36,307 nucleotides of DNA from Bacteroidales bacterium (GTDB lineage: Bacteria; Bacteroidota; Bacteroidia; Bacteroidales; UBA932), in contig JAGCUK010000022.1 of assembly GCA_017962925.1 (NCBI GenBank), positions 1 through 36,307 on the forward strand. The letters are read 5' to 3'. A model generated the notes under the pieces. It made no database searches and had not been told where the DNA came from. It saw only the letters and a list, made by a program, of their open reading frames with translations. How positions within the stretch are numbered: position 1 is the stretch's first letter; every line of letters starts with the position of its first letter. Made by a program: the position numbers and the translations under genes. Below are positions 32,944-36,307 of this stretch, piece by piece.

Positions 32944-34734
32944 TTACATTCTTTCAGGAAGTTCTATGCCGAGCAGTGCCATCGAATGCGCAAGTACTTG
33001 AGCCACAGTGTTTATCAGCGCCAGGCGCATGTTCCTAACCTGTTCATTACTTTCCTTAAGTATCTGCGTATCGTGGTAGTATTGGTTGAATTCTTTTGCC
33101 AGATCGTAGGAGTAGTTGGCCATAACCGCCGGCGAGAACGCGGCGCAGGCTTCGGCCAGTTTTCCCCTGTACAAATTCAGCAACTGCACCAGCCTAATCT
33201 CCTTAGCACTTAAAGCCTCCTGGCCGTCCGCGGCGGGCAAAGGGCCCGTCTGTGGCTCGCAGGGAGTCCCCAGTACGGGCATTGCCCGGCCGTTAGACGC
33301 CCCCGCGCGGGAGGCTTTGCGCAGAATGCTGCAAATGCGCGCATGCGTATATTGAATGAATGGACCGGTATTACCGTTGAAATCGATAGACTCCTTCGGA
33401 TTAAACAACATCTTCTTGCGAGGATCCACCTTCAAAATGAAATACTTCAGGGCCCCCAGACCAATCATATGATAAAGCATATCCTTCTCGGCCTCATCCA
33501 CATCATCCAACTTCCCGGACTCCTCAGACGTTGCCTTCGCCTCCAGATACATATCCTCAATAAGATCGTCGGCGTCAACTACGGTGCCCTCGCGGCTCTT
33601 CATCTTCCCCTCGGGAAGCTCCACCATACCGTATGAGAGATGGTAGATACGTTCCGCCCAGTCGAATCCGAGCTTGGCGAGCACGAGCTTCAGCACCTGG
33701 AAATGATAATTCTGCTCATCACCCACAACATAAACGTGGGAATCGAGATTATACTCTGCAAAACGGCTCTCGGCAGTGCCCAGATCCTGGGTCATATAGA
33801 CGGAGGTGCCGTCGGAACGCAGCAGGAGCTTGCGGTCGAGGCCGTCGGCAGTCAGGTCGCACCATACGCTGCCGTCCGGATCTTGAACGAACACTCCCAT
33901 ATCCAGACCCTTCTGCACCAGACTCTTGCCAAGCAGGTAGGTCTCATGCTCATAGTAGGTCTTGTCGAAGCTGATGCCGAGGGCACGGTAGGTCTGGTCG
34001 AATCCGTCGAACACCCATCCGTTCATCTTCTCCCAAAGCGCACGCACCTCGGGATCCCCCTGCTCCCACTTCACCAGCATCTCATGCACATCGTCGATCA
34101 CCTCGGGATGCTCCTTCTCCATCTTCGCGTAGGCCACGTAGCAATCGCCCACCAGATGATCCCCCTTGATGCCGGTGCTCTCCGGGGTAGCCCCGTTGAA
34201 GAGCTTCTCCCACGCGTACATGCTCTTGCAGATGTGCACGCCGCGGTCATTCACCAGCGTCGCTTTGATCACCTCGTTGCCGCCAGCCGCGAGCAGCCTG
34301 CTGACGGAATCCCCGAGCAGATTGTTGCGGATGTGCCCGAGATGCAGGGGCTTGTTGGTGTTGGGAGATGAGAACTCCACCATTATCTTCTTGCCGGTGG
34401 AGGGCAGGGTGAAGTAATCCTCGCCGGAGGAGATGATATCCTCCAGCGTCTCGCGCCAGTAGAGGTTGGAGAGGCTGAGGTTAAGGAAGCCCTTGACGCT
34501 GTTGTAAGCGCTGATCTCGGGGCAGTTCGACACCAGCCAATCCCCTATCGCAGAACCGGTTGCATCCGGAGCGGCATGGGATATCCTTAAAAGAGGAAAG
34601 ACTACAAGCGTGTAGTCTCCCTCGAATTCTTTGCGCGTCACCTGCACCTGCAGAGTAGAAGCGTCAACTTCGGCATTGTATAATTCCTTGACGGCCTTCG
34701 CGGCCTCCGAGGCAATGAACAGTTCAGGGGTCAT
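32944..34734 (-). CDS. argS: Arginyl-tRNA synthetase
   Basis: A 596-residue class I synthetase charging tRNA-Arg. The N-terminal Add1 domain is followed by the HIGH motif in SSPNTNKPLHLGHIRNN (about 120-136) and the KMSKS counterpart GKMKSREGT. The DALR anticodon domain contains FIQYTHARICSILRKA and ends MALLGIELPERM. I use the start MTPELFIAS (ATG 34734), one base after the rpoD stop; upstream extension would overlap rpoD. Between SILRKAS and LSAKEIRLVQLL, at about 33220-33310, a Pro/Gly/Ala-rich linker is longer and more GC-rich than the usual Bacteroidetes linker. The rest looks fully intact. Confidence 0.96.
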   Translation of the reverse strand: MTPELFIASEAAKAVKELYNAEVDASTLQVQVTRKEFEGDYTLVVFPLLRISHAAPDATGSAIGDWLVSNCPEISAYNSVKGFLNLSLSNLYWRETLEDIISSGEDYFTLPSTGKKIMVEFSSPNTNKPLHLGHIRNNLLGDSVSRLLAAGGNEVIKATLVNDRGVHICKSMYAWEKLFNGATPESTGIKGDHLVGDCYVAYAKMEKEHPEVIDDVHEMLVKWEQGDPEVRALWEKMNGWVFDGFDQTYRALGISFDKTYYEHETYLLGKSLVQKGLDMGVFVQDPDGSVWCDLTADGLDRKLLLRSDGTSVYMTQDLGTAESRFAEYNLDSHVYVVGDEQNYHFQVLKLVLAKLGFDWAERIYHLSYGMVELPEGKMKSREGTVVDADDLIEDMYLEAKATSEESGKLDDVDEAEKDMLYHMIGLGALKYFILKVDPRKKMLFNPKESIDFNGNTGPFIQYTHARICSILRKASRAGASNGRAMPVLGTPCEPQTGPLPAADGQEALSAKEIRLVQLLNLYRGKLAEACAAFSPAVMANYSYDLAKEFNQYYHDTQILKESNEQVRNMRLALINTVAQVLAHSMALLGIELPERM

Positions 34735-34735
34735 T

Positions 34736-35596
34736 TTATCCCAGATAAGATTTGAGAAGTTTGCTTGCGGATGGTTTCTTGAGCTTGCGGATGGCCTTTT
34801 CCTTAATCTGACGCACACGCTCGCGGGTGAGGTCCAGACGTTCGCCGATCTCTTCCAGAGTCATCTCCTGGCATCCGATGCCGAAGAAACTCTTGATGAT
34901 CTCGCGCTCGCGGCCGGTCAGGATCTGCAGGGCACGCTCGATCTCGATGCTGAGGCTCTCGTTGGTGAGGCCCTTGTCTGCCATGGGGCTGTCGTCGTTG
35001 GGCAGCACGTCCAGCAGGCTGTTGTCTTCTCCTTCCACGAAGGGGGCATCCACGCTAACGTGGCGGCCGCTCACGCGGAGGGTATCGGCGATCTTGTCCT
35101 GAGGGATGTCGATCATTTCTGCCAGCTCGTCAGTAGAAGGCTGGCGCTCATGCTCCTGCTCGAACTTGCCGAGGGCCTTGTTGATCTTGTTCAGGGAACC
35201 CACCTGGTTCAGCGGCAGACGCACGATACGGCTCTGCTCTGCAAGTGCCTGGAGAATGCTCTGACGGATCCACCACACTGCATAGGAGATGAACTTGAAG
35301 CCGCGGGTTTCATCGAACTTCTCGGCGGCCTTGATGAGGCCGAGGTTGCCCTCGTTGATCAAATCAGGAAGGCTAAGCCCCTGGTTCTGGTACTGTTTTG
35401 CAACAGACACCACGAAACGGAGATTAGCCCTCGTGAGTTTTTCCAGCGCGACCTGGTCGCCTTTGCGAATGCGCTGGGCAAGTTCAACTTCTTCTTCCGG
35501 TGATACCAACTCTTCGCGTCCAATTTCCTGGAGATACTTATCCAGCGAAGCGCTCTCGCGGTTGGTGATCGATTTTGTAATCTTTAATTGTCTCAT
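34736..35596 (-). CDS. rpoD: Primary sigma factor of RNA polymerase (RpoD/SigA)
   Basis: A 286-residue sigma-70 group 1 factor of the short Bacteroidetes type, without the large non-conserved region. Region 1.2 starts [20 protein letters not shown]. Region 2 has [32 protein letters not shown] and [14 protein letters not shown] (2.3/2.4). Region 3 has [11 protein letters not shown]. Region 4.2 has [28 protein letters not shown]. It should recognise the TTTG/TAnnTTTG promoters seen across this window. It sits six bases after the HtrA stop and one base before argS. Confidence 0.97.
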   Translation of the reverse strand: MRQLKITKSITNRESASLDKYLQEIGREELVSPEEEVELAQRIRKGDQVALEKLTRANLRFVVSVAKQYQNQGLSLPDLINEGNLGLIKAAEKFDETRGFKFISYAVWWIRQSILQALAEQSRIVRLPLNQVGSLNKINKALGKFEQEHERQPSTDELAEMIDIPQDKIADTLRVSGRHVSVDAPFVEGEDNSLLDVLPNDDSPMADKGLTNESLSIEIERALQILTGREREIIKSFFGIGCQEMTLEEIGERLDLTRERVRQIKEKAIRKLKKPSASKLLKSYLG

Positions 35597-35602
35597 TTAC
35601 TT

Positions 35603-36307
35603 CTATTCGTCTTTCGCGAATCCGAAGTAAACCGGCTTTCCGTAGGTATTGACACCTTCAATATAGACAGCCCTCTTACTGCGGTACGCGATATCTATCA
35701 CTTCCCGAGGTTTGGAAACAGGCTGGTCGTTCACATAGAGAATCACCATTCCGTCCGTGGCACCCGCCTTGGCGAGAGCGCCGTTACCGGCAGAGACGAT
35801 CTCAACTCCATTCTTCAGGCCCAGTTTTTCGAGCTTGTCCTTGCTGGCCTCCTTCAGGAGTCCGCCATAGAAGGCGGTTTCTCCGTCGCTGGTCACCGTG
35901 CCTGTGATCTTGTCGGTGCCCTGGAACTCAACGGGGAGTTCTTTCACCTTGCCGTCACGCACTATCTTGAGGACTGCCTTGTCGCCGGGATGGAAACTAT
36001 TGACCTTTTCCTGAAGGGCTGCCGGCGATTTGATGACCGTGGAATCTATTGAAAGCAGGATGTCTCCTTCCTTGACTCCGGCCTTGTCGGCGGCTCCGCC
36101 TTTCAAAACCTCGTTAATATATACGCCGTCCAACGAAGAAAGTTTCATTTTATCTGCAATTTCCTGCGTAACAGGGCTCATTGAAACTCCGAGTTTCGCA
36201 CGCTTCACGGATCCGAAGTCGATGAGGTCCCCCACGATCTTCTTTACGATGTTGGAAGGAACTGCGAAGGAATAACCCGAATAGGAGCCGGTCTGGCTCA
36301 CGATTGC
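35603..36307 (-). CDS. degP: HtrA/DegP (Do) periplasmic serine protease, C-terminal part
   Basis: The last 234 codons of an HtrA-family periplasmic protease/chaperone, cut by the window edge. The visible part begins at the end of the protease domain (YSGYSFAVPSNIVKKIVGDLID). It continues with PDZ1 (KLGVSMSP...GVYINEVLKGGAADKAGVKEGDILLSI) and a shorter PDZ2-like region (LKNGVEIVSAGNGALAKAG, VNDQPVSKPREV). The catalytic triad lies outside. The stop is TAG (35605-35603), and the next in-frame codons are AAG TAA ATG, so a backup stop and the rpoD start follow at once. First visible gene of the degP-rpoD-argS operon. Confidence 0.92.
   Translation of the reverse strand, partial: AIVSQTGSYSGYSFAVPSNIVKKIVGDLIDFGSVKRAKLGVSMSPVTQEIADKMKLSSLDGVYINEVLKGGAADKAGVKEGDILLSIDSTVIKSPAALQEKVNSFHPGDKAVLKIVRDGKVKELPVEFQGTDKITGTVTSDGETAFYGGLLKEASKDKLEKLGLKNGVEIVSAGNGALAKAGATDGMVILYVNDQPVSKPREVIDIAYRSKRAVYIEGVNTYGKPVYFGFAKDE

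Noticed and set aside
1..36307. Genome-wide reassignment of TAG to an amino acid
   Set aside because: hpf and cca end in TAG at the family-typical place, and readthrough there would add unrelated sequence.

Overview
The window looks like a chromosomal segment of a fairly GC-rich member of the Bacteroidetes, most likely order Bacteroidales. Evidence: promoters of the Bacteroidetes type (TAnnTTTG at -7, in several cases with TTTG about 19 bases upstream), almost no Shine-Dalgarno sequences, a short 286-residue primary sigma factor, a short HPF, a tmRNA tag ending in ALAA, and a full-length GlnRS-type glnS. I see no phage, transposase, CRISPR array or integrated element. Most genes are packed in operons with 1-25 base overlaps.

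Layout. (1) 1-10223, plus strand: the C-terminal part of glnS, then a four-gene surface-polysaccharide block (flippase, FrhB-like iron-sulfur protein, polysaccharide pyruvyltransferase-like protein, GT4 glycosyltransferase), then a GH89 alpha-N-acetylglucosaminidase lipoprotein, a DUF819 membrane protein and a PlsC-like acyltransferase, all overlapping or nearly so. (2) 10228-10342, minus: a tRNA-Pro with the rare anticodon AGG inside a long inverted repeat. (3) 10420-15045, plus: an amidotransferase-like lipoprotein, sppA and two related small beta-barrel candidates. (4) 15048-18857, minus: an ABC exporter pair followed by a 5'-nucleotidase split over two lipoprotein genes. (5) 18919-23037, plus: holA, a nuclease-fold protein, cca, xerC and hpf. 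(6) 23094-25574, minus: tRNA-Ser, tRNA-Val, glpF, glpK. (7) 25618-27371, plus: a GT2 glycosyltransferase and tmRNA. (8) 27431-36307, minus: a Dpm1-like GT2, a small Gly-rich EF-hand-like protein, tex, a ClC channel, a small acidic protein, argS, rpoD and the C-terminal part of an HtrA/DegP protease.

The most striking observation is that two highly conserved genes are interrupted only by amber (TAG) codons while the frame stays intact and conserved on both sides. glnS has two TAGs (218-220, 515-517) and tex has one (29567-29569). No in-frame TAA or TGA interrupts any gene. TAG nevertheless ends other genes properly (hpf, cca), so a global code change is not supported. The choices are pseudogenes or base-call errors, or partial amber readthrough. 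Two other TAG-ended genes are followed directly, in the same frame, by the next gene, so readthrough would make fusion proteins.
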